Part shown: positions 53,785-64,000 of the stretch, in pieces | Position numbering within the stretch: position 1 is the stretch's first letter | Layout: each line of letters opens with the position of its first letter | Assembly: GCA_963921825.1 (NCBI GenBank) | Contig: OY997588.1 | Location: forward strand, 130,851,203-130,915,202 | From: Erodium maritimum | Lineage: Eukaryota; Streptophyta; Magnoliopsida; Geraniales; Geraniaceae | Length of the DNA stretch: 64,000 nt | Direction: 5' to 3' | Made by a program: the position numbers and the translations under genes | Notes under the pieces: generated by a model | The model's database searches: none | The model's input: only the letters and a program-made list of their open reading frames with translations | Told to the model about the DNA's origin: nothing

Positions 53785-55240
53785 TTACATGGGGTTGTAG
53801 TGGTTAGGGGAGCACTAACGGTATCCTATATATTTTTTGCTGATGACTGCTACATCTTCTACCGTACCAACAGAAAGGAACCCGAATATCTTCAGAACAT
53901 CCTCACTATTTTTGGGAACATGTCGGGTCAGGTGATCAACAAGGCCAAGTTCTCCATTTTCTTCAGTACGAATACCCCTCAGACAGACCGACTCATGTGT
54001 TGTGCAACATCGGGCATCCAGGAAATCTCTCAAGCTTCTATGTCTCTGGGACCCCGGTCTTGAAGGTGTCCGAGCTTGTGGTCCAATAGGGTGGGGCATG
54101 AGATAGCTAAATTGGGTCAGCTTCCCCTTGACTATAGTATAAGACATAATTCAGGCCCCGAATCCGGTGCTCGATTGCTTGGATAAGTAGTACTGGACCA
54201 CAACACAAGAGACACATACAAATACAAAGAGGGATATATAACTTTAGCTCGGAGTCATGATCGATGGCGAGTTATGAGAGGAGCCACAATATTGAAGGGC
54301 CTATGAGACCTTGATATCCAACCCCAAATAAAGGTCTTCTTAAGGCGGGCTCTCTCAGAGTCTCAGGCATTTTGCAGGTGCCAGCCAACCTCCGGACTAA
54401 ACATGTCCCAATTCTGAAGGTCTGCCTACTCTGTCAAATGGATAGGGAAACCACCTTCCACCTATTACTTCGTTATCGGTTTTCCCAAGAGGTTTGGGCC
54501 AAACATCAATTACAGTCTCCTATTCTTCCATACCACTCACTGGAATCTTGGTTGACTCTAATTATAGCACTTCCAAACATGATGGTTAAGACTTGAATAA
54601 CGATGACAATTTAGGAGATCTGGAAAGCCTTGAATGGGGCTATGTGGAATCAGACACCCAGTTAGTGGATATGCTGGATGCAACGGTCCGTAGTGACCTA
54701 CATAGCTAGAGGGAGGCCCATTCAAGGGCAGTGTCGGACAATTCTGCTCTGGGACCTAGGAGGGAGGTTGGTTGGCCCCTCTCGGATACGAGTCAGATAG
54801 GGTGGAGTTGGTTATGCAGGGATGATCAGAGCGGTATTGTAGAGGGAAACAATGTCACTTATTGGGGGACCTTATGGTCAGAGTTCGTAGAAGCCACAAC
54901 CATTCTCCACGCGTTCCAATGGATTCAGGATCAGAGGCGTATTAGGGTCATAGTGGAGTGACGCGCGGTATTTGGTAAGTTTGATCTTGGGTTTACTCCT
55001 CTTTACTCACCGGTGAGACGTATCATAAAAGAATGTCGTTCTGTTTTGTTATTTTTCGAGGATGTAAAACTCGAATATGTTGTTAGGACAACAAACGATG
55101 CAACTCATTGGTTGGCTTGGGAGGCCGGTTCTGTGCTTGCCTTTTTATGGTCCAGATTCATTATATCGGATGTACTTTTATATATTCTACGAAATTTTAA
55201 ATAAAATAACTACAAATTCTCGTTTTAAAAAAAAAACTTT
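53785..55240 (+). mobile_element. LINE 3' part: RT tail, zf-RVT, RNase H
   Basis: Plus strand, in order: RT palm fragment at 53800-54063 (SYIFFADDCYIFYR, GNMSGQVINKAKFSIFFS), zinc-finger-like region at 54372-54596 (CLLCQMDRETTFHLLLRYRFSQEVW), RNase H-like region at 54731-55160 (FVEATTILHAFQWIQDQRR; VRTTNDATHWLAWEAGS). It ends at an A run near 55228-55238. It is 5'-truncated inside the RT and has several frame breaks. Confidence 0.8.
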
Positions 55241-55502
55241 CCTTTTTATCACAAGTCAAAAATACAATTATTTCTTCACTTATGGGGACTCGTATACGTC
55301 AAATCTACCTTTCTAATTATATTTTTCCTTTTAAAGAAATTATTTTCCTTACACAACCTGCTGGTGCTGGCTGCTTGTCCTTCATTGACCTCCTATTGTT
55401 CCTTTTTGTCAACTCACGCCCTCCTCTGGAGTCCTCTCTCGCTCTCTCCGCGTCTGGTTTGTGGAGTCTTCAATTCCTCTGAAATTGAGCTCCGACCCAG
55501 AA
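55241..55502 (+). promoter_or_regulatory. Promoter/5' UTR of the SEC14-like gene
   Basis: Only about 260 bp separates the LINE tail from the SEC14-like ATG. The region is pyrimidine-rich (CCTCTCTCGCTCTCTCC) toward the start codon, so the promoter must be short or partly LINE-derived. No clear TATA box was chosen. Confidence 0.4.
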
Positions 55503-58500
55503 ATGGAGACAAACCCAGAAATTGCTCTGACCCAGATGAGAGAGTTGGTTCAGAAGCTCGGTTTCACCACTGAGGTAGCTCCTTTTTCATGACTTGTATC
55601 ACCATATCCGTGTTCCAGTTTCAGTCTCAATTTTTATTTTATTTTATTTTTCAGAAGTATGCAGATCCAACACTGAAGAGGTTCTTGATTGCGAGATCGA
55701 TGAATCCAAATAAAGCAGCTAATATGTTTGTTGATTGGCTTAAGTGGAGGACTGCATTTGTCCCAGATGGGTTCGTTCCAGATTCAGAGGTAGAGGACGA
55801 ATTGATGCTCAAGAAGATTTATTTACAGGGTTTGTCCAAAGACGGACTACCCGTGATGATTGTAAGAGCAAGCAAGCACTACCCTTCTAAGGATCAACTT
55901 CAATTCAGGAGTGCGTATCATCTAATTTTCATGATTACTCATACTTGATAACTTTAGTATTGGTTATTAGGTTTTGGCATTTCATTTTGGCTATGGATGA
56001 AATAGATGCCCCTTTGACTAAATGTTCTCGATTATGACTATTACATGAACTTGGTAGAAGATGAAATTTCATATTAAATGCCAATTCGAGCTTGACCTCT
56101 TGCACCATTCACTTGCACATTGTCAGGTTGGTTCAGCTTGGTCCTCAGAAATAATGGGGACCATATACAGTCATTGAAAGCTAGATGGTCTTCCGTTATT
56201 AAATAAAGGTCACATGGGTAGTTTAGTTGGAATAGGATTTACGTATATAATATGATCTGCTAAAATGTAATAATATTGTTATGGTCCCATTTGACCTAAT
56301 CACCAGAACCCTTATGTCCCATTATGCACCATTATTAGCTTAACTCTTCATAGACTTAATTCTATTCCCTTTGTTCCATTGTCATGGCTACCAGCCAGGA
56401 ATTCTTGATTTATTTGCTTTGTCTCTTATTGCAGAGTTTGTGGTTCATCTGCTGGACAAAACAATTGCGAGGTAATTTTGACTTCAAATACTAAAATGTT
56501 TTCACAAAAAGGATTTTTTTAGGGGCATTTTAAATTCAAACACTTTAGTGCGCAGTATTATGATACCTTAGGGTATCATCACATCTAAAATGTTTGATTC
56601 TGCTATTTTCAGGAAACTATTTATCCTGAATAATAGTTTCCTAAACACACATGCATGCATTTGTGGGAGAGGAACAGATTCACGTCTTCATTGTATTTGT
56701 GGTGCATAAGTTATACACGAGTTGCTTATGTTATAAACCTGTTGAAGTAAAAGAAAATTTATATAATTCAATGACATTTGAATCATTAATCACATTGTGA
56801 TGCCCCTTTATAAAGAGAATTGACCTATACTAAAATAAAAATCAAGCTAGAAACTGTAAAGAATTTAGGATCCAAAAATCTTAATTTACTTGGACAAGAA
56901 GCCACTATTATATGGACCGACTTTGTCACAGATGTAACTTATATGAGATCATGGCAGGGATTTGGAGAATATATCTCTTGTCGCTAGAATTAGCGAAGCT
57001 AGTTGTGAAACATCTTGACATAATCTTCCCCTTTATATAGTGGCTATCAACTTCTTTATGTGTGGTCCTCTCACGAAACACTGGATTAGACTCAATGTGT
57101 AACACTACTTGACTGTCACATACTTATCTCATAGGAGTAACCTCTCCAGACTTTAATGTTTGAAGTAGTTGTCTTAACCGTATAAGCTCACATGTTGTCA
57201 AAAGGAAGTAGAATAAGCATAAGGAATACTTGTCCAAGTAAACGTATGAGTTTGGTTCTCATTTGTAGTCTTCTTTATACTTCAGTGTAGGTCAATTCTC
57301 TATATAAAGGGGTCTTTCATGTACTGAATGATTCAACTATCATTAAGGGATAATTGTTCAACATGAATAGACATTTGTTCTTGTACTTATAAGGGCTAAT
57401 TGTTTCTGAAATTAGTGTCCTTGAAAAAAATCTCCATGCTTAAGTAGTCAGAATTACTTAGGCAAAGGTGGAGCTAGCGTTGATAGTAGTTTCTCATAAT
57501 TATGTTCTGTCTTATTTTTACATAGATGGTATAGTAAGACTGGCGGTGTTCATCTGTTACGAAATAACAAGTTTATAAAATACAGTTTATGTTAATGAGG
57601 ATATTAAGACGTCTGAATGAGAAGAGAATGTTTCCAATAGTTGCTAAATATATGTGGAGTATTGGGAAGTGAAAGAGATTGGTTAGGATGGTTTTGGTCA
57701 AATTCTATCAATGTTTTGTTCTTTAAGTTAAACTTAATTGTGTTTAAAGGTCCTTCTAAGAAGTTGATTGGGGCACTAATGTTGAACCTTTCAGAGCTCT
57801 CCCAATCAGAGTCTAATTTGTACATAACTCTATCAAATCCTTGGTTTGTATGATAACTTGGGAATTCATTGAACTTTTTGTGCTTAAATAGGCCTATTTT
57901 CACGCTATGCACTTCTTGTCATCTGTTTGTTAGTTTTGCATAATCTATTGTTTTCTTGACAGCGTTCTTTTTCATCCTTTCAGCTCTTTCAAAGGTAGAG
58001 AAATAGGAAACGAAAAACTGATCGGTGTTCTTGATCTGCAACAAATTGGTTACAGTAACATTGATGCACGTGGATTAATCATCGGGTTTCAATTTTTGCA
58101 GGTAATAGCCTCTGTTATGAATTATTATTTTTCACGAGAGAATATTATGTTGCATTAGTCAAGAGGCAAAGAAAAAGGATGGTAGCTCACTCTCTAGATA
58201 GGAAAACAAGAAGATTACTAGCAGTGCTTCGTTTCATTGCATGTTTCTTCTTCTTAATAGTGATAGCATAGAACATTAAAGGGATAATTGTCAAAACATG
58301 CACTTATGTTTCGTCCACAAACGAAATAGTGCACAATGTTTTGTCCACGTCGTCTGGCTACCCTTATGAATCGTCCACGCACTTCTGTTAGAAAAGTGTA
58401 ACAACAGAACCTGAATTGACAATTTTGTCCTTTTGATTTGAAATTCAAAAATAAGAATTTCGTCCAAAAAAATGAGTGGCTGAGGATTGTTAGGGCAATT

Positions 58501-60920
58501 TCGTCCAAAAAAAACTTCAGACACAAGCACATGATAGCACGTGAGGCTACAGATTCGAATATTCTGTTAATTTTACTGACAGAAGTGCGTGGACGATTCA
58601 TAAGGGTAGCCAGACGACGTGGACGAAACATTGTGCACTATTTCGTTTGTGGACGAAACATAAGTGCATGTTTTGACAGTTATCCCTTATAAAAAACTAG
58701 CACACATTGAAGCTGACCATATAGAATAAGAATTAAGTCCTACTACTGATGATAATTCCTATTTATAAGTTGTGTACCGTAAATGTAAGGGTAATTTCCA
58801 CCTCAATACCCTAAATATCGTTTTATTTCAGCTCAATACCCTAACTATTTTTCGTGGCACCTCAATACCCTAGAATGACATTTTCCGTCACTTTAGTACC
58901 CGCCGTCAACTTTCCATCCATTTTGGATGGAAAATGCTTGAAAAGTCCAAAATACCCCTCACTAACAGTCAAATTTTCCAAAATATGCCATTGGTTTTCA
59001 AAATTTCTTTTTATTTATTTATTTATTTTATAAAAATTAGAATTTCTTTAAAAATATTAATTTCTTATTTCAAAAAATCAGTTTTTTATTATAAAATCAG
59101 TTTTTATTTTATAAAATCAGATAAATTATTATAAAATCAGTTTTTTATTTATTATAAAATCAGTTTATTTCATTTTTATCTCTCAACCTCTCTTTTTTAT
59201 TTCTTTTTTTCATTTTTATACCCAACTTTACCCTCTCTCTCCTCCTAATCTTAGTCTCTCTCTCCTCCTCAAAACATCGTGCTTTTGAACACCATACCTT
59301 CTGCATCTTCTTATTTGGTTCGTACGTGCTTTTTTTCGGAGGAAATTTTCCAAATTGGATGAAGGGAAGGCGAGGTGGGTGAGGGAGTGAAGGTGAGGAT
59401 GAGCTTCAAGGACATCTCAAGCTTGGTCATCTGAAATTTCAGATCTGCAAATCAGAGATCTGAAATTTCTCAAGGCAAGATCTGTATAGCTTGGTCGCCT
59501 TGTGGTCGCCAGAAGCCCTTGATGACTGGTGGTGAGTTGCTGAAAGAGATGTAGATCGTAGTCACCGGAAGCCCGTGGTCGGAGTCTATGGCTGATGCTT
59601 GAAGATGAGTATGGTCTGGTAGTTGAAGCGTTTAAAGGCCGAAAATTTTCTGGGTTTCGACCCTTTTGGTTGAAGAAGCTGTTCATGGTCACGAGATTGA
59701 GATGAACATTGAAAATTGAACACTGAACATCAGAGAGGGATTGAAAATGGAGGAGGGATTGATGAAGATGAGGAGAGAAAGGGGGAAGATTGGGTAGAAA
59801 AATAAAAAAATGAAAATAAAAAACAAATATAATAAAATATTAAGTAAATAAAAAAAACTGATTTATATTTATTTTTAAAAATAAAATCTGATTTTGATGT
59901 ATTTTTGAAAATAAAAATAATTTTAATAAATAAAAACTGAATTTATAAAAATAAAAACAGAATTTTTGAAAATAAAAATAATTTTCATAAATGAAAAGTG
60001 AATTTATAAAAAAACTGAATTTTCAAAAAATAAAACTGATTTTTTAATAATTTAAAACTGAATTTTAAAATAAAACTGATTTTTTAATATAAAATCTGAT
60101 TTTATAAAAAAATAAACTGATTTTATAATTAAAAAAAAACTGATTTTATAATAAAAAACTGATTTTATAAAAAAAACTGATTTTATAATAAAAAAACTGA
60201 TTTTATAATATAAAAAAAACTGATTTTTTGAAATAAAAAATTAATATTTTCAAAGAAAATTTATTTTTTATAAAATAAAAAATGTTTTTTATAAAATAAA
60301 TAAATAAATAAAGATAAATTTTGAAAACCAATGGCATATTTTGAAAATTTGACTGTTAGTGAGGGGTTTTTTGGACTTTTCAAGCATTTTCCATCCAAAA
60401 TGGATGGAAAGTTGACGGCGGGTACTAAAGTGACGGAAAATGTCATTCTAGGGTATTGAGGTGCCACGAAAAATAGTTAGGGTATTGAACTGAAATTAAA
60501 CGATAGTTAGGGTATTGAGGTGGAAATTACCCTAAATGTAATGCATCTACTTTTTGCTGAAATGGTCTATACTTGCAGTCATACTACCCGGAGCGTTTAT
60601 CAAAGTGCTTCATCTTAAATATGCCGTGGTTTTTTGTGAGTGTTTGGAGGATGGTTTCTCGGTTCCTTGAGAAGGCAACACTAGAGAAGGTATGTTATAT
60701 CCTTATTCATGTGAAAGCTCTTGTCATCAAAGTGTTTTTTGCTTTGAAAGTGAATGGTGGAGTTTTGGGAATGAATATGCAGATTGTGATAGTGAGCAGC
60801 GACGAGGAGAGAAGAGATTTCGTAAGGGAAGTGGGTGAAGATACGTTGCCAGAAGAGTACGGTGGGCGAGCAAAGTTTGTACCTCTCCAAGATGTTACTC
60901 TGCCTCCGCTGCTCACTTGA
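55503..60920 (+). CDS. SEC14/CRAL-TRIO domain protein (phosphatidylinositol-transfer-like)
   Basis: Small soluble lipid-binding protein; relatives exchange phosphatidylinositol and other lipids between membranes (family knowledge); substrate here unknown. Six exons: 55503-55574, 55655-55910, 56435-56471, 57984-58101, 60579-60689 and 60783-60920. They join in frame to 243 aa. A CRAL-TRIO N-terminal helical region (about 25-60, [31 protein letters not shown]) is followed by the SEC14 lipid-binding fold (about 80-225): [37 protein letters not shown], then [14 protein letters not shown] and [10 protein letters not shown]. No GOLD or nodulin domain, so it is a short plant type (like Arabidopsis At1g14820 from memory). 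Intron 4 (58102-60578) has two foldback elements making up most of its length. Confidence 0.94.
58281..58686. mobile_element. Foldback MITE in SEC14-like intron 4 (same family as in DRP1C)
   Basis: Ends gggataattgtcaaaacatg and its complement; arms of about 110 bp (58281 to about 58390, about 58575-58686) are nearly identical in inverted orientation. It shares GTTTCGTCCACAAACGA and the GGGATAATTGTC terminus with the element at 11754-12095. No clear 9-bp target duplication is visible (aacattaaa versus ttataaaaa). No coding capacity. Confidence 0.8.
58789..60532. mobile_element. Large foldback (Mutator-like) element in SEC14-like intron 4
   Basis: 1744 bp with the exact 9-bp duplication taaatgtaa at 58780-58788 and 60533-60541. 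The ends, gggtaatttccacctcaata and its complement, continue as almost identical inverted arms for at least 240 bp, with three CAATACCCTA units each. The inner arms extend into ATAAAATCAGTTTTT repeats on the left (about 59040-59170) and the complementary AAAACTGATTTTAT repeats on the right (about 59850-60230). A non-repeat core (about 59200-59800) encodes no recognisable protein and may be captured sequence. Near-identity of the arms suggests a recent insertion. Confidence 0.88.
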
Positions 60921-61430
60921 GACACAATTATGACTGGAAATGCTTATGGCTTAATTTCCACAACAATATTATGGCAATTATATAAATATTTATGTACGGA
61001 AATGACAGAAAACTCAAGAGTAGATAGAGAAAAGGGGCATCAGAGAAAAAAAAATGATCAGATGTTTTGGTTTATCCCATTATAAACTTATGCACGCATG
61101 TTTAGTTTTTATCAAAAAAGTCTAATGTGAAGGTATATTTGTGCATCTTGTTTGTGTGAAGTGGCTAAATGTTTAAACTTGTGACTTAGTAGTCGAAGTC
61201 CGAATCAGTGACTATTAAAATCTTAGTTTTCAACAAAAGTTTAAGGAAGGTCGCGAGTGTTGAGCTACATGATTGCACCTAGCTCTATCTTTTTTTGATC
61301 GACATGTGTATTTCAGCTTTTCATCCCCAAGGGAAGGAGAAGAAGATTGATTTTTTTTTTCAATCTCAGAGGTTACAATACAAGGCCTTTTATCAACTGA
61401 TAGAAGCCAACATTAGAAGAGCAAAACTTC
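60921..61430 (+). other. SEC14-like 3' UTR and downstream region
   Basis: AT-rich, no gene recognised. Confidence 0.4.
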
Positions 61431-62031
61431 CTAAATATTGAACACTTCATCTCTCTCTGGTTTCTCTCTACAGAAACCCTAACGGGCTTGTGTGCCCCTT
61501 TGTCCAAGCGTTGCCACAGCTGGCGGTCTCTCGGGTTCCGACCTTGGGGGTTGCCGGTGGAGGCGTGCTCTCACCGTTCGCCAGTCCCTAGGCTCATCCC
61601 CTCCCTTCCCTTTACCTTTGTCACGAACACCGATCCTCACCGACCTCCACGTCATGCTGCAAGTAATTCCGCTTCTCCTTGCTGCCGCAAACCAATTTCC
61701 TCCCGTGAACATCCAATTACCCTCATTCCCGTCATCCCCTCACCAGAATAGACCCTAAATCGGAGTTGGGTGTCAGATCTGTCATGATGGTATCCCTGGT
61801 CATCCCATCCCCGATTACGAACACAACCAACCTTCCTTTGGATGCGTCGTCCGTCCATTCAATCCGCCAGATTCCGTCGATCCGGGTCCTCTCTCAACCA
61901 CCAGAAAAGCCTCTTATCCTTTGGCCATCCATGTCTACCGAGTGTCGATGGTATGTTCTCCCTTATTGATGGACTTATTTCCGTTGTTAGCGCTGTGACT
62001 CAAGGAGTCTGACTGACATGCCACTAGATCC
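61431..62031. other. GC-richer anonymous segment, probable TE or gene fragment
   Basis: Overlapping open frames on both strands, without a domain I recognise. It begins with a splice-like tctctctacag and ACCCTAACGG at about 61465-61482. It resembles the 5' leader and ORF1 start of a LINE in composition only. Confidence 0.3.
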
Positions 62032-62779
62032 TAGGAATGGCAACGGGGCGGGTTTTGTGAAACCCGAATCCGACCCGAATCTCAAACAAACACCACGGAT
62101 CCGGGTATGCCCCGAACTTTCCCTGCCCCGTTTTGAACCTGATCGGGTCGGGGAAACCCCGACTGTCACAATAAGACTTGAATTCGAGACCAAGTACACA
62201 TAATGATGAGCCTTTATCAACTCAACTATTGTATTTTTTTCATTATGGTATTTGTTTAAAATTTATATATACAATAATAAGGGTGTAAATTTGTCTAAAC
62301 ATACATAATTTTATATCATTAACATGGTAATCATGTCAATTAATTTTATATATTCAAAATTTAAAACATAAACATAAACGAGAAAAACATAATAAGAGAC
62401 ATTTTCATATTTCCTCTAAGTATTTGACTCTAGCTTAGCTTAGATTAAATAAACCTGTTATGGATGAAACAAACAATTAAATTAATCTATCATGAAATAA
62501 AATTTAAAAAATTATTATGTTCATAATCACTATTTAAAACAATATTTAAATTCATACGTAAATACATACTCAACTCTTATCATATAAATCTGTTATTTAT
62601 ATTTATAGATTACTAGCATAACAATAACACAAAAAAGTGTTATTTGAGTTGGTAAATTCTATTCTCTCAAGACATGGAGTGAATATAGACATTATATTTG
62701 GACTACACATGAACTACACATAAACTTGGGCCTCAATCAACATTATTAGGGCGGGTACATGTCGGGGAGTGCCAATCCA
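62032..62779. mobile_element. Possible hAT-like non-autonomous element
   Basis: The left end taggaatggcaacggggcgg followed by CGGGT/ACCCG-type subterminal repeats is typical of plant Ac-like hAT ends. The right end reads agtgccaatcc after GGGCGGGTACATG, a loose inverted match. The interior is AT-rich and non-coding. No matching 8-bp duplication was found. Confidence 0.35.
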
Positions 62780-62789
62780 GGCCCGCCCC

Positions 62790-63260
62790 GAAATCGGTCA
62801 ACAAATGAGTCGATAATGAATTTAGTTCAATCATCTATATTCATTCCCAACCCAGAAGTCAGTCGGGTATGAATCAGTTTTTTGATTTAGTACCGACCTA
62901 CCAAAATTGGGTAGGTAATGAATGTTCATTACTAACCCAATTAATGAGTCAGTATTAAACATTCTTTATCGACCCAATTAATGAGTCGAGAATGAACATT
63001 CATTACCGACTCATTAATTGGGCCGGGAATGAATTTTCATTTCCGACTCATTAGTTTGGTCAATAATGAATTTTCATTCCCGACTAATTTATTTGGTTGG
63101 TAATGAATATTCATTTCCGACTCATTAATTTGGTCAATATTGAATCTTCATTTCTGACTCATTAATTGGGTCGGTAATGAATGTTTATTCCCAACTCATT
63201 AATTGGGTCGGTAATGAATGTTCATATCATTCATTACCGATCCAATTAATAAGTCAGATA
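62790..63260. repeat. Palindromic tandem array (ATTGGGTCGGTAATGAATG units)
   Basis: Roughly eight diverged units of about 50-60 bp, each built from GGGTCGGTAATGAAT-TTCATT-CCGACTCATTAATT and so itself a near palindrome. Repeats of a TCGGTAA/TTACCGA kind are characteristic of CACTA (En/Spm) subterminal regions, which is my best guess. Confidence 0.6.
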
Positions 63261-63479
63261 TAAACTTGTATTTAATCGGCTAAGTTTTGTGAAAATTTAA
63301 AAATATATCTTTAGAAATCGTGCACTTAAATGTACAATACGATCATTTAAACCTGCGAATTGAACACAAGCAACAGTTTAACTGATCCAGAAATTGAAAT
63401 TCAACATTACACATATAATAGTTGTTCAAACAAACAAAGTTCCCGAAATAAAATTGTTTCAACAAGTTACAATTCAAAA

Positions 63480-63841
63480 ATAAAATGTTGTGGCCCTACG
63501 ACTTCATGTATGCCATGAGCGGTGCTACTTGGGATATCATGTTTCTTACGTTTTCTAGGACTGTTCTTGGAGCTTCTAAGACTCTTTTTGGCACTTTCTT
63601 TCAAGCTCTGTTTCCTGCTCCCTTTCCTTGGCCATTTGGGCTAGTTGTTGTCGTTGATCCTCGACAAGACGGGTTAGTTTGTCCATCCTATGAAAGGATT
63701 CAGAGGACGGAGAAGACCCGACAACATCCCTGAACCCCCTGTCACGTATTTTCTTCCTGATTCCGACTTGGAACTGTCTTTTAGAAGTACCGAACTGTGT
63801 GGTGATCGCGTCGATCTCCAAGGCCTCCTCCTCCATGGGTG
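63480..63841 (-). mobile_element. Coiled-coil coding fragment, possibly CACTA transposase C-terminus
   Basis: A minus-strand open stretch (63845-63576) gives a charged sequence ending FHRMDKLTRLVEDQRQQLAQ and KEREQETELERKC, a likely coiled coil. Plant En/Spm-type proteins often end in such a segment, and the neighbouring palindromic repeats would fit, but no catalytic domain is in view. The upstream end is cut by the LTR at 63842. Confidence 0.3.
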
Positions 63842-64000
63842 TCACGCCCCAATTTCAGCGAACCGAAACTAGGGACGCGAACGTTTAAAAAGTTACAAAA
63901 CTGAAACCTGTTTTCGATAAATCACCTAAAAAGTCAGTTTAGTTCCACAAAAGAATAATATTTACATCTCAAAATAAAAGTCCCACACTTGGACAAAACG
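63842..64000 (-). mobile_element. Edge of a Ty3/gypsy-like LTR (fossil, continues beyond window)
   Basis: Starts tgtcacgccccaatttcag, the reverse complement of the GGGGCGTGACA end seen on the solo LTR at 37743. A further shared GACGCGAACG follows shortly inside. It is therefore probably the same or a related family in the opposite orientation. Only 159 bp is in the window. Confidence 0.6.

Noticed and set aside
58281-58686. Target duplication for this foldback element
   Set aside because: Flanks aacattaaa and ttataaaaa do not match in any register tried; the element call rests on its arms alone.
59417-59692. 91-codon minus-strand frame in the large foldback element
   Set aside because: No transposase or known domain; it lies in the non-repeat core and is treated as element interior.

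Overview
This is nuclear DNA from a flowering plant, most likely a eudicot. The coding genes have many exons with GT-AG introns, intergenic DNA is AT-rich, and all five genes are plant-specific or plant-type. Species cannot be told from the window.

Layout. (1) 1-4773: the 3' two-thirds of a MAP70 microtubule-associated protein gene (+), entered in an intron. (2) 6293-14205: a complete 16-exon DRP1C-type dynamin (+), 618 aa. (3) 14448-15129: a probable MITE between convergent genes. (4) 15687-18157: a complete two-exon FKF1/ADO3 blue-light receptor F-box gene (-), 629 aa, with three exact Evening Elements just upstream. (5) About 18.8-44.3 kb: a transposon island of LINEs on both strands, hAT-like elements, a foldback element interrupted by a solo Ty3/gypsy-type LTR, and anonymous GC-richer blocks; no host gene was found. 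(6) 45343-50008: a complete type-B cytokinin response regulator (+), 648 aa. (7) 50.6-55.3 kb: a foldback element, copia-like LTR remnants and a 5'-truncated LINE. (8) 55503-60920: a complete six-exon SEC14/CRAL-TRIO protein (+), 243 aa, whose fourth intron carries two foldback elements. (9) 61.4-64.0 kb: more TE sequence, with a palindromic repeat array and the edge of an LTR.

The genes do not form a pathway. MAP70 and DRP1C both act in cortical microtubule, cell-plate and cell-wall formation; FKF1 times flowering and clock output; the response regulator transcribes cytokinin-responsive genes; the SEC14 protein is a lipid-transfer candidate. Their adjacency looks ancestral. From memory of Arabidopsis, SEC14-like, DRP1C and MAP70-4 are neighbours at At1g14820-14840, and FKF1 and MAP70-1 are neighbours at At1g68050-68060, so this window appears to hold the combined order.

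The most striking non-genic structure is a set of foldback DNA elements beginning GGG, four of them with 9-bp target duplications (one with a single mismatch). Their outer arms differ between families, but most share an ordered subterminal module (CCGT-AA, then AAAATACCCCTCA). Five of the six lie in introns or next to genes. No previously undescribed biochemical system with its own coding genes was seen.
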